From contig JANPIS010000132.1 in the NCBI GenBank assembly GCA_031425095.1, forward strand, positions 1 through 21,348: a stretch of 21,348 nt of DNA, given 5' to 3'. The translations under genes were made by a program, and so were the position numbers. Origin of the DNA: JANNXQ01 sp031425095. Its GTDB lineage: Bacteria > Verrucomicrobiota > Verrucomicrobiia > Chthoniobacterales > Chthoniobacteraceae. The notes beneath the pieces were generated by a model, which was not told the origin of the DNA, did not search any database, and saw only the letters and a list, made by a program, of their open reading frames with translations. This document shows, in pieces, positions 1-7,417 of the stretch (position 1 is its first letter; each line of letters opens with the position of its first letter).

Positions 1-2
1 TG

Positions 3-314
3 CTCGAGCAGGTGACCAAACAGCTCAACAAGCTCGTGGATGTGATCAAGATCGAAGACTTCCGCGACGACGAAGTGGTCGAGCGCGAGCTCGTGATGAT
101 GCGCGTGAAAGTCAACGCCCAGAGCCGCGCCGAGGTCATGCAGATGTGCGACATCTTCCGCGCAAAGATCCTCGACGTGCAGCACAACAACCTCGCCATC
201 GAGATCACGGGTAACGAGAGCAAGGTGGAGAAATTCCTCATGCTGATGGACAAGTTCGGCATCATCGAACTGACTCGCACCGGCCGCGTCGCCCTCGCCC
301 GGAAGTCGAGCTGA
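3..314 (+). CDS. ilvN: Acetolactate synthase small subunit, C-terminal part (5' truncated by window)
   Basis: This is the 3' end of the regulatory subunit of acetolactate (acetohydroxyacid) synthase, which binds valine and stimulates the catalytic subunit in branched-chain amino acid synthesis in the cytoplasm. The open frame runs in from the window edge (codons CTC GAG CAG then GTG at 12), so the gene starts upstream. About 103 residues remain of a family usually 160-180 long. They match the IlvH/IlvN C-terminal half: the linker LVDVIKI, the segment VERELVMMRVKV, the stretch CDIFRAKILDV, and an end resembling IELTRTGRVALAR. The first ACT domain must lie outside. No terminator is visible after the stop, and the next gene starts about 160 bp downstream on the same strand. 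The catalytic subunit gene is expected upstream but is not in view. Confidence 0.93.
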   Translation, partial: LEQVTKQLNKLVDVIKIEDFRDDEVVERELVMMRVKVNAQSRAEVMQMCDIFRAKILDVQHNNLAIEITGNESKVEKFLMLMDKFGIIELTRTGRVALARKSS

Positions 315-472
315 AGGCTGTTCGATCAAACGGGGCGCGCAATTGGCGCACTGAATGGGACGCTGACACGGGTGGTGGATAGGGTTTGATTTCACGCCTT
401 CCCCTGCACAACCTTTCAATTCTCCGGGATCGCTTTTCTCGAGAGAACCCCGAACGGAAAACTTCAATCGCA

Positions 473-2227
473 ATGGCCGCGCTCGCTGACACCCCACCGA
501 CCCCCGCAACCAAGCCCAAGAGCCGCCGGTTACGCCTCTGGCTGTACGCCATCGTGGGCATCGTGCTGCTTGCCGCTGCGGGCATCTTCGGTTGGCGGGC
601 GTACGTCCACATCCGCGAAGATCGGATCGTGAAGAAGGCGCGCAATTTTTTGCAGCAGAAGGACTACAGTCAGGCGCTGATCGCTGCGCAGTGGGCACTC
701 CGAATGGCACCTCGCAATCTGGAAGTGACCAAAATTATGGCCGAACTCGCGGACGTCGCTGGTTCCTCGCAGGCGGTTTTTTGGCATCGATCGGTGGCGG
801 AATTGGAGCCACAGGTTGCCGAAAACTATTTGGAATGGGCCGAAGCGGGCTTGCGCAGCGGCAATATCACCATGGCCGAGCAGGCGCTCGTGAGCATGCC
901 GGCTGCGGTGAAGCAAACCGCCGCTTTCCACGATATCGCCGGCCGGATCGACCGGGCCTCGAACAGGGCCGCCGAGGCTGCGACACATTTCGCCGAAGCA
1001 GTGCGGCTTGAACCGGGGAACGAGGGATACCGCTTCGGGCTGGCGACCGCGCAGCTTGAGGCGCCGGAAGCATCGGTGCGCGAGGCAGCACGCGCGACGA
1101 TTGAGCAATTCCGGGACAGGCCGGAGTTCCGCCAGCGCGCCCATCGAGTGCTGATCCAGGACCACTTCCGCCGCAGTGAATGGAAGGAAGGGTTCCTCCT
1201 CGCCGCCGACCTTCAAGCCAGGCCCGACGCGCCCTTCGAGGATCGGATGCTCCTTCTTGACCTCATGCGAAAATTCAAACGCCCGGAACTCCACTCGTAC
1301 CTCATGGATGTCCAGTCCGTGGCGAGTCGCAACCCGGAGCAGGCAGCAACTTTGATCACTTGGCTGAACCAAAACACCATGGCCCTCATCGCTGCGGACT
1401 GGAGCAAGAGCCTGCCCGATGAGATTCGCCATCAGTACCCGGTGCCGACGGCCATCGCCGAGTCCTACGCGAATCTGCGGGATTGGCAGCGCCTCAAGCC
1501 GATGGTCTCCGAAGGCAATTGGGAGTATTCCGATTTCATGCGGTTGGCTTTGTTCGCCCGGGTGCTTCGCGAAGAAGGGGATACGCTCGCTTCCCGCAAT
1601 CAGTGGACGAACGCCGTCAAGGCGACGGGCAATCGGCCCGAGGCACTGGAGCAGCTGACACGCTTCGCGAGCGGCATCAAGTGGGAGGCAGAAGCGGCCG
1701 ATCTCCTCTGGCAAGTAGCCCGCGGCAAGGACAACCCACAGTGGGCCATCCGCGCGCTCCAGGCGCAGTATGCGGAGCAGGGCAACACGCGCGGTATGCT
1801 CAACCTCGCCACTCGTCGGCTGGAACTCGATCCCGCCGACGCCTCCGCCCAGAACGATGTGGCGGCATTTTCGCTCCTGCTCAACACGAACATTGAGCGC
1901 GCCATCACCCTCGCTCGGGAAGCCCACCGCAAAAACCCGAACAATCCGATCATTACGACGACCTACGGCTACGCCGAGCATCTCGCTGGCAATACCGAGG
2001 AAGGGCTCAAGGTCTACCGCGCCCTGCCCGTTGAACTTCTGCAGATCCCGTCGGTCGCGGCGTACTACTCCGTCCTCCTCGCCTACGCCGGATCAGCCGG
2101 GGAAGCCGAGAAATACCTCAATCTCGCTGAATCCGGAAAAATCCTGCCCGAAGAGCGCGAAGTGGTGGCGAAAACGCGGGCGATGCTGAAGCAGCGGGCA
2201 GCGGAAACCGGCTCCCCAACGAAATAG
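473..2227 (+). CDS. Membrane-anchored tetratricopeptide repeat protein
   Basis: A 584-residue protein with a short cytoplasmic N-terminus rich in Pro and Lys/Arg (KPKSRRLRL, about residues 16-24). One transmembrane helix follows (WLYAIVGIVLLAAAGIFGW, about 26-44), then a long helical region with TPR-like units such as DYSQALIAAQWALRMAPRN, AATHFAEAVRLEPGN and AITLAREAHRKNPNN. The fold suggests a scaffold in the periplasm or at the membrane; no catalytic motif is visible. I prefer the ATG at 473 over an in-frame TTG at 386, because it places the charged segment and helix at the N-terminus; neither start has a convincing Shine-Dalgarno site. TPR proteins are often found near PEP-CTERM/exosortase genes, and two PEP-CTERM genes follow. 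A functional link is inference only. Confidence 0.8.
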   Translation: MAALADTPPTPATKPKSRRLRLWLYAIVGIVLLAAAGIFGWRAYVHIREDRIVKKARNFLQQKDYSQALIAAQWALRMAPRNLEVTKIMAELADVAGSSQAVFWHRSVAELEPQVAENYLEWAEAGLRSGNITMAEQALVSMPAAVKQTAAFHDIAGRIDRASNRAAEAATHFAEAVRLEPGNEGYRFGLATAQLEAPEASVREAARATIEQFRDRPEFRQRAHRVLIQDHFRRSEWKEGFLLAADLQARPDAPFEDRMLLLDLMRKFKRPELHSYLMDVQSVASRNPEQAATLITWLNQNTMALIAADWSKSLPDEIRHQYPVPTAIAESYANLRDWQRLKPMVSEGNWEYSDFMRLALFARVLREEGDTLASRNQWTNAVKATGNRPEALEQLTRFASGIKWEAEAADLLWQVARGKDNPQWAIRALQAQYAEQGNTRGMLNLATRRLELDPADASAQNDVAAFSLLLNTNIERAITLAREAHRKNPNNPIITTTYGYAEHLAGNTEEGLKVYRALPVELLQIPSVAAYYSVLLAYAGSAGEAEKYLNLAESGKILPEEREVVAKTRAMLKQRAAETGSPTK

Positions 2228-2635
2228 ATCTGCGGCCCGTCCAACCGGCCCGGCCCGATTGTCGCACGTGAGCAGCCTGCGGATCTCGGCGGGTAATCTT
2301 CTCAAACAGTGGTCGGATGCGCCTTTTGGCACAGGTCGATCGCACGGCGAGTGAAGCGGGCGTGGTGCCGATTCGGCCGCTAAAGCCATTTCATGTTCGC
2401 ACGGACTACTGTGTAGGACAAAGTCTGGCAATTAGAGGTATGGTTCCCTCGTTCAAAAAAGACTGCATTTTCTGCTTGGCACCACGCGGCCAGTTTGCCA
2501 GTCTCCAATCAAAGCGGTAATCCGAACTAACTAAGAATCCAAAGCCACACAACATTGGCCCGGAGGCTGAGGCGGAAAACCAGATCAAACCACTGATTGA
2601 CAGCAGCCAGCACTAATACTCACTCAAGAAAGACC
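2228..2635. other. 408-bp intergenic region upstream of the PEP-CTERM pair
   Basis: No convincing gene lies here; the short open frames have no recognisable protein character. The first half is GC-rich with scattered GGCC motifs. The second half is more A/T-rich and presumably carries the promoter of the first PEP-CTERM gene. I could not assign a -35/-10 pair with acceptable spacing: a TTGACA at 2597-2602 is followed by TAATAC only 11 bp later. No intrinsic terminator is visible after the TPR gene. Confidence 0.5.
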
Positions 2636-3724
2636 ATGAAGACCCGAACCTACCTCGCTCCATCCGCCGCAGCCCTCGCCGCATTTCTCGGACTCTCTAT
2701 TTCTCAAGACGCCCAAGCTGTCGCCTTCCAGAATCTCCCGCAGCTCCCCTCCGGTGTCACGTATGTGTGGAAGTTGTCGAACTTTGAGGAAGGTTCGCTC
2801 TACGCGACGCAGCCGCTCAATGGAGAGATTGGAGCGACGAACAACCCGGCTCTTGGTGTGGGGTTAATGGATGCGCAGCAAGTCTCAGCGCCCGTTGGTG
2901 CCCGGAATACCGGGGCAATTCCGGGTGCGGGCGGGAGCCTAGCTGAAGACTCTTGGGGCATTGCCGTTATTCAGCAAATTTTCCGTTCCGACAATCTGGT
3001 CACGCCGGTTTGGAATGCTGCAGCGGATAACCAGCAGTTGACAACGTTGTTTTACGGAACCCAAGACTTTTACGGAAAGCAAGTCAGTCTCGGGCTGAAT
3101 CCCGGACCGCAGGATGATAGTATGACCATTGCAAGCCGCGGGCTTCAAATCGACGTTTATTTGTCGGACACTACGCTCGGCAGTCACACAAGTTTCACTC
3201 CCGGCAATCCTGCGCTTGCTGCGAACCGACCGGCGGATGACGCATACCTCACCGTCACTGACAGTAATTTCGGGTTAAACTCTGGCACCGCTACAACGGC
3301 GAGGCCTGTGCTGACAATGCGATCGGATTCCGGATTTCTTCGCGGCACCGGGGATTTTGGTGGACTGGCCACCGAATTTGAGACTACGTCGATTGGCACT
3401 TCACTGAACCTCGCTGGCTCCGGTGCTGCTTTCCTCAGCGTGGCGCCTACTCTCGGCGGGACCGGTTCACTGAATTCCCTATGGGATACGAATGGTTTCT
3501 TGTCCCCGCACGTCGCTGGTAAGAGGGCTGACTTTTCACTTCAATTCACTGCAACCGTCGATGGGTCTGGCGACTGGCTCCTGAGCAGTCAGGATCCCTT
3601 CCGCGGCAGCGTCATCCCGGAGCCAACGACCGCGTTGATTGGTCTTGGCTGTATGCTCCCCATGCTCACCGGAGCATTTGGGCGGCGGAGGAAATCGACG
3701 GGCGTCGTCAATTCCATAGCGTGA
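2636..3724 (+). CDS. PEP-CTERM sorting domain protein, copy 1
   Basis: An exported surface protein of 363 residues. A Sec signal peptide occupies about residues 1-29, ending near SISQDAQAVA. A Gly/Asn/Thr-rich extracellular region follows. The C-terminus has the PEP-CTERM signature VIPEPTTALIGLG, a short hydrophobic stretch and the basic patch GRRRK. Such tails are recognised by exosortase, which is thought to anchor or release the protein at the outer surface; no exosortase gene lies in this window. The ATG at 2636 is chosen over an in-frame TTG at 2597 because it begins directly with a lysine-containing signal peptide (MKTRTY). The protein is clearly paralogous to the next gene: shared segments include DSWGIAV, QQLT, GFLRG, SVAPTLGG and SSQDP. 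The biological role of the ectodomain is unknown. Confidence 0.88.
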   Translation: MKTRTYLAPSAAALAAFLGLSISQDAQAVAFQNLPQLPSGVTYVWKLSNFEEGSLYATQPLNGEIGATNNPALGVGLMDAQQVSAPVGARNTGAIPGAGGSLAEDSWGIAVIQQIFRSDNLVTPVWNAAADNQQLTTLFYGTQDFYGKQVSLGLNPGPQDDSMTIASRGLQIDVYLSDTTLGSHTSFTPGNPALAANRPADDAYLTVTDSNFGLNSGTATTARPVLTMRSDSGFLRGTGDFGGLATEFETTSIGTSLNLAGSGAAFLSVAPTLGGTGSLNSLWDTNGFLSPHVAGKRADFSLQFTATVDGSGDWLLSSQDPFRGSVIPEPTTALIGLGCMLPMLTGAFGRRRKSTGVVNSIA

Positions 3725-3826
3725 CGTTCGCGAGTTTCGAAGTGACGGCCGACTCAGATAGCATATAGCCAGCGATTCGCGCGGAACAAAGGCAACTTAA
3801 AGGCAAACAATCAACAGGAAATAACT

Positions 3827-4855
3827 ATGAAGCTACAATTACGAAACACTAAGACACGTGCGCTTCTCGCAGGTGTATCCGCTCTGGGTTTGTTGGCAGT
3901 TAACTCCCAGGCGGTTCTTTTCCAAAACATAGCGCCACAGCAGCTCGTCTTTAAGCTCGCGAATTTCGACGAGGGGACACTCTACAATAGTCTCCCACTA
4001 AACGCGACCATAGGGGCATCCAACAATCCTGCCGCAGGGGTTCCAATCTTGGATGCAGCCACAGCGATTCAGGCAGGTGGCTCTTTACCTACCGGTTCAT
4101 TCGGGAATCTGAAGGATGATTCTTGGGGCATCGCCGTTGTCACCCAAATCTTCAATGCAGGCGACCTCGTCAACCCGATCTGGGATCCAATCGTAGATAA
4201 GCAGCAGTTGACAATCATGTTCTACGGTGGCCAGGACTTCTTCTTGAAGCAGGTCGGAGTAGGTGCGGGATTGAACGACAGCCAGACCATAGATAGTGTG
4301 GGGTGGAGAGCGGATTTCTACCTCGAAAACACTTTGAACCCTTTCACAAACTTCAACCAAGCCTTGGGTCCTGCAGGACGTCTCGGTGGGGCGAGTTACA
4401 CAAGTGTAACCGATAGCAATTTGTTCCCTGGCCCGGTCCTCACGACTCGGTCAACCGCAGGTTTCTTGCGCGGGGCAGGTGACCTCGGCGGGCCACTGAC
4501 CGAGGTGGAGACGACTTTCAATGGGGACGCTCTCAACGGTGCAGGTGCCGGTGCAGGCTTCTTCAGCGTAGCTCCTACTCTTGGGGGTGTTGGTGCCCTA
4601 AACGCTGCTTACGATAACAACGGATTTATCGCTCCGCATATCGTAGGAAATACTGCGGATTTTTCGTTTCAATTCACCTCGACGAGTGCTGGTGCGGGAC
4701 CATGGTTGCAGAGCAGCCAGGATCCGATCAGAACTTCGATCGTTCCGCCTACATCCGTCCCCGAACCCGCAACCGGTTTGGCTGCACTCGGCTGCTTGGT
4801 GCCGATGATCGGGCGTCGCAGAAGGGCAAGCGTTCCGGCCGTTTCTGCGGCCTAG
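3827..4855 (+). CDS. PEP-CTERM sorting domain protein, copy 2
   Basis: A 342-residue exported protein, tandem paralogue of the preceding gene with a 102-bp gap. The signal peptide covers about residues 1-28 (basic start MKLQLRNTKTR, hydrophobic core, NSQA/V cleavage region). The ectodomain shares blocks with copy 1, including LANFDEGTLY (versus LSNFEEGSLY), DSWGIAVVTQIF, FYGGQDF, GFLRGAGDLGG and SVAPTLGGVG. The C-terminal sorting signal SVPEPATGLAALGC is followed by GRRRR. An AGGAA Shine-Dalgarno-like site at 3816-3820 supports the ATG at 3827. The two genes may be co-transcribed, ending at the strong hairpin at 4879-4913. The function is unknown; surface structure or attachment is a family-level guess. 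Confidence 0.9.
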   Translation: MKLQLRNTKTRALLAGVSALGLLAVNSQAVLFQNIAPQQLVFKLANFDEGTLYNSLPLNATIGASNNPAAGVPILDAATAIQAGGSLPTGSFGNLKDDSWGIAVVTQIFNAGDLVNPIWDPIVDKQQLTIMFYGGQDFFLKQVGVGAGLNDSQTIDSVGWRADFYLENTLNPFTNFNQALGPAGRLGGASYTSVTDSNLFPGPVLTTRSTAGFLRGAGDLGGPLTEVETTFNGDALNGAGAGAGFFSVAPTLGGVGALNAAYDNNGFIAPHIVGNTADFSFQFTSTSAGAGPWLQSSQDPIRTSIVPPTSVPEPATGLAALGCLVPMIGRRRRASVPAVSAA

Positions 4856-4878
4856 GTTCCGAATTACTGACGTCAAGA

Positions 4879-4913
4879 ATGCCCCACCAGCAAATCGCTG
4901 GTGGGGCATTTTT
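4879..4913 (+). terminator. Rho-independent terminator after the PEP-CTERM pair
   Basis: A perfect 13-bp inverted repeat (left arm 4879-4891, right arm 4897-4909, core GCCCCACCAGC) encloses a 5-nt loop AAATC and runs into a T5 tract at 4909-4913. It lies 23 bp after the stop of the second PEP-CTERM gene. The minus-strand gene ending at 4994 converges on the same hairpin, so it may also stop that transcript, although the T tract is on the plus-strand side only. Confidence 0.93.
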
Positions 4914-4993
4914 GTTTCGTTGTTTGGTCGCCATGTCGATGCGAACTGCGAGGCTAGAATAGTAGGAGGAGCGTCGAAACGTAAGCCTTTCCG

Positions 4994-7171
4994 TCACCCC
5001 ACTGGACGATACTCCGCGGCAAATTCGGCGGCGACTCCGGGAGGAGCTCCTACCCGTTTCAGACCGACGATGCGATCCCGCTTCGCAAGGATTGCCTCGA
5101 AAGCAATCGGAACAGCCGCGAGCGCGTGATCTTGACAATAGCCCACCGGAATCGCCAGGCGGACCAAGTGGATGCCCCGGCTCAGCTGTTCCGGCGAGGC
5201 AAAGTTCACCGCGCCACGCACACCGCCGGTGAGAAAAAGTTCGTTCGCGAGCACTTGGGCTGGAAATTGATCTTGGGGGATCTGCGGGAACATCGCACGC
5301 GCATCCACAAACACCGCATGTCCTCCGGCGGGCTGCACTACCGGCACTCCTAGCTGTCGGAGCATCTCCCAAAGGCGCTGTACCTGTCGCACCCGCCCGA
5401 ATGAACCCGAGTCGGATTCAAGGTTCGCGGATAGTGCCCCACAAAAATCCTTGCGCGAGGCGTCGTCGAGACCGTCGCCGAAGGCGAGAGTCAGATCGCT
5501 TGTTCCCTGAAACAAGACCGGGTCATTCGTGCCGATGAATCCACCTACGCGACTTTGAAAATCCTTCGCACAGCTCGAAGCGCAGCCATCCGTGAGCGAT
5601 CCAATCTCCCTCACGATGTTTACGAGCGAACGATCTGCCTGGCCGACTTCCCGGTCACGGATCAGCGCCGCGTTCTCGAAGGCCCTGCAGCCATCGACGA
5701 GTACGGGCACGCGATGCGGTGCGGCCAGCGCCCGGACGGCAGACAGATTGGCCAAGGAGACCGGATGTCCTCCCAGAGCGTTTGAGCACAACTCGATGTA
5801 GATCGCTGCGACACCTTCCCGGGCCGAAAGCGCCTCCCGGAGTCGGTCGATGTCGAGGTCGCCCTTGAATGGAAACTCACTCGCTGGATCGAACGCGTCA
5901 GGGCTTCCCATCTCCCGGACGGTGAAACCGTTTGTTTCCAAATGAAATCTGGTCGTCGGAAACAGCGAATTTGAGACGACAATCCCCGGACGCGCGGCGA
6001 GTGCCTTGCAAAGAAGCGCTTCTGCAAATCGCCCGCGAGAGACTGGAACGATGTACTTGTATCCGTAGAGTGCCTGAAGTGGCTGCTCAGTCGAACCTTC
6101 TGACCACATTTGCCCAGCATCCGGACGAGTTGTAATTGGTCCGGGAATCTCGCTCCAACTGTCTGTGATGAGATCCAATTCTAAGGCGTCATGTGGGAGT
6201 AGATTTGTATTGAATCCCACAGCCGCCAGGATCCCCGCTCGCGCCTCCGGAGAGATTGGGGCTGCCCTCTCTGAGAATACCGCAACGGTGGCCGTGGCCG
6301 AATCGTGGGCCTTGAGAGAGCGCCCGAGCAGCAGATCATCCACGTGCGCGACCCGGAAATTCATGCTCAGCAGATCCATCAGGATGATGCGCGGAAGACA
6401 GACCGGCGGGCGCCAGCCGGCAATCGTATTTCCCAGCAAGGCAAGTGCAGATTCCACACTGAGCACCATCGCGAGCAACCCGGGAGAAACGGCAATCGAT
6501 GGCGCGCGACGGATCGGGAGGGACCGCTCAAGTCGTGCCAGATGGTCAGGCACGAAGACATCGCGCAATGCCGTCGGCAAAGCCGAACCGCCGATGGCCG
6601 TATCTTCAACTCCTGCGACGAACTCCAGAGGAATACCGCCTGGATAGGAGCCCGCAACCATCCCCCCGAAACCAAGCATGGCTCCGGTAAAGATGTGCAT
6701 GCCCATGCCGCTGGCATTGGAAAACAGGCGCTTCCGCAAGGCTCCCGATACCGATATGTCGAGACAGTCTATAAGCAGGTCGGCTCCTTCCAGGAACTCC
6801 TCAACGTTGGTATCGGTGATCCCCGATGTGAAGACCTTGATCTGCACCTCAGGGTTAATGTCACGAAGCATCTCCGCATACACCTCCGCCTTGTTCCGAC
6901 CGAGAGTGGAACGGTTCGCACCCCACTGGCGGTTGATATCAGGTTCATCAAACGGCTTTGGGTCTGCGAGAATGAAACTGGCCACCCCCATTCGAGCGAG
7001 AGTGAGGCACGCACCTCCACCCTGTCCGCCGCAACCAGCTACCGCCACCGTCTTTGTCCGCAGTGTCTGCACGGCCTCTTCTCCCAAGAGCATGATCGTC
7101 CGATTCAAATAGTGGCGGAAATAGTCCGGCTCCGGCGAGGTGTCTGGATCCGGGGTAGGGGCAGCGTTCAC
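4994..7171 (-). CDS. Fusion protein: E1/ThiF-like adenylation domain plus tryptophanase/tyrosine phenol-lyase-like PLP domain
   Basis: A 725-residue two-domain enzyme. Residues about 20-280 are E1/ThiF/MoeB-like: LNR at 22-24 (R24 matches the conserved arginine of E1 proteins), nucleotide loop GCGGQGG at 46-52, D70, INRQ at 79-82, K94, and DCLD at 135-138. The CxxC zinc pairs of MoeB/ThiF are absent. Residues about 325-725 resemble tryptophanase/tyrosine phenol-lyase: GYKYIVP and GR (380-381), GGHPVSLANL (467-476), VLVDGCRAFENA with D493, SSCAKD with K536 as the likely PLP lysine, PAGGHAVFVDA, PQDQFPAQ, and RLAIP with R671. The start is GTG at 7171, without a Shine-Dalgarno site. A TAAAAT element on the minus strand (7183-7178) ends 7 bp before it, so a leaderless message is possible. 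It is divergent from the amidohydrolase gene. The reaction is unknown; adenylation followed by PLP chemistry on an amino acid is inference. Confidence 0.87.
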   Translation of the reverse strand: MNAAPTPDPDTSPEPDYFRHYLNRTIMLLGEEAVQTLRTKTVAVAGCGGQGGGACLTLARMGVASFILADPKPFDEPDINRQWGANRSTLGRNKAEVYAEMLRDINPEVQIKVFTSGITDTNVEEFLEGADLLIDCLDISVSGALRKRLFSNASGMGMHIFTGAMLGFGGMVAGSYPGGIPLEFVAGVEDTAIGGSALPTALRDVFVPDHLARLERSLPIRRAPSIAVSPGLLAMVLSVESALALLGNTIAGWRPPVCLPRIILMDLLSMNFRVAHVDDLLLGRSLKAHDSATATVAVFSERAAPISPEARAGILAAVGFNTNLLPHDALELDLITDSWSEIPGPITTRPDAGQMWSEGSTEQPLQALYGYKYIVPVSRGRFAEALLCKALAARPGIVVSNSLFPTTRFHLETNGFTVREMGSPDAFDPASEFPFKGDLDIDRLREALSAREGVAAIYIELCSNALGGHPVSLANLSAVRALAAPHRVPVLVDGCRAFENAALIRDREVGQADRSLVNIVREIGSLTDGCASSCAKDFQSRVGGFIGTNDPVLFQGTSDLTLAFGDGLDDASRKDFCGALSANLESDSGSFGRVRQVQRLWEMLRQLGVPVVQPAGGHAVFVDARAMFPQIPQDQFPAQVLANELFLTGGVRGAVNFASPEQLSRGIHLVRLAIPVGYCQDHALAAVPIAFEAILAKRDRIVGLKRVGAPPGVAAEFAAEYRPVG

Positions 7172-7417
7172 TTTTAGATTTTAGGGGTTAAATGCTGTGC
7201 GAGCAGGTGGCGTTCTCGAATGCTTCTCGGGCTTGGCCCGTTGCATACATTATTCGTGCGAGCTCTTGAAGCATTCTCCCGCGTTTCCGATGCGGCTTCT
7301 ACGAAAAGCATCAGCAGCGTAGGACCCACGGTGCAAAGAGGTCAACTGCACAACTAGAATTGGACTTGCTAAATACACCACTGACCCGCTGAGTTCGCAG
7401 GAAGATACAGACACCCT
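7172..7417. promoter_or_regulatory. Divergent promoter region with paired repeats
   Basis: This 246-bp region separates the fusion enzyme (minus) from the amidohydrolase (plus) and must hold both promoters. It contains an 8-bp direct repeat GTGCGAGC at 7197-7204 and 7256-7263, and a 9-bp inverted repeat GAATGCTTC at 7218-7226 / GAAGCATTC at 7268-7276, arranged in the same order twice. This is consistent with operator sites for a shared regulator. A weak plus-strand promoter candidate is TGCACA (7347-7352), a 17-bp spacer, then TAAATA (7370-7375). AGGAAG at 7399-7404 is a plausible ribosome binding site for the gene at 7418. All regulatory roles are inferred. Confidence 0.4.

Noticed and set aside
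530..1981. 483-codon minus-strand frame opposite the TPR gene
   Set aside because: No domain recognisable; the plus-strand frame has a transmembrane helix and TPR pattern.
2228..2260. GGCC-rich stretch after the TPR gene as a terminator
   Set aside because: Only 4-bp self-complementary pairing and no T tract.
2328..2369. Possible GGCAC/GTGCC stem as a riboswitch or RNA element
   Set aside because: Only 5 bp of pairing over a 32-nt loop, no known riboswitch core, chance level.
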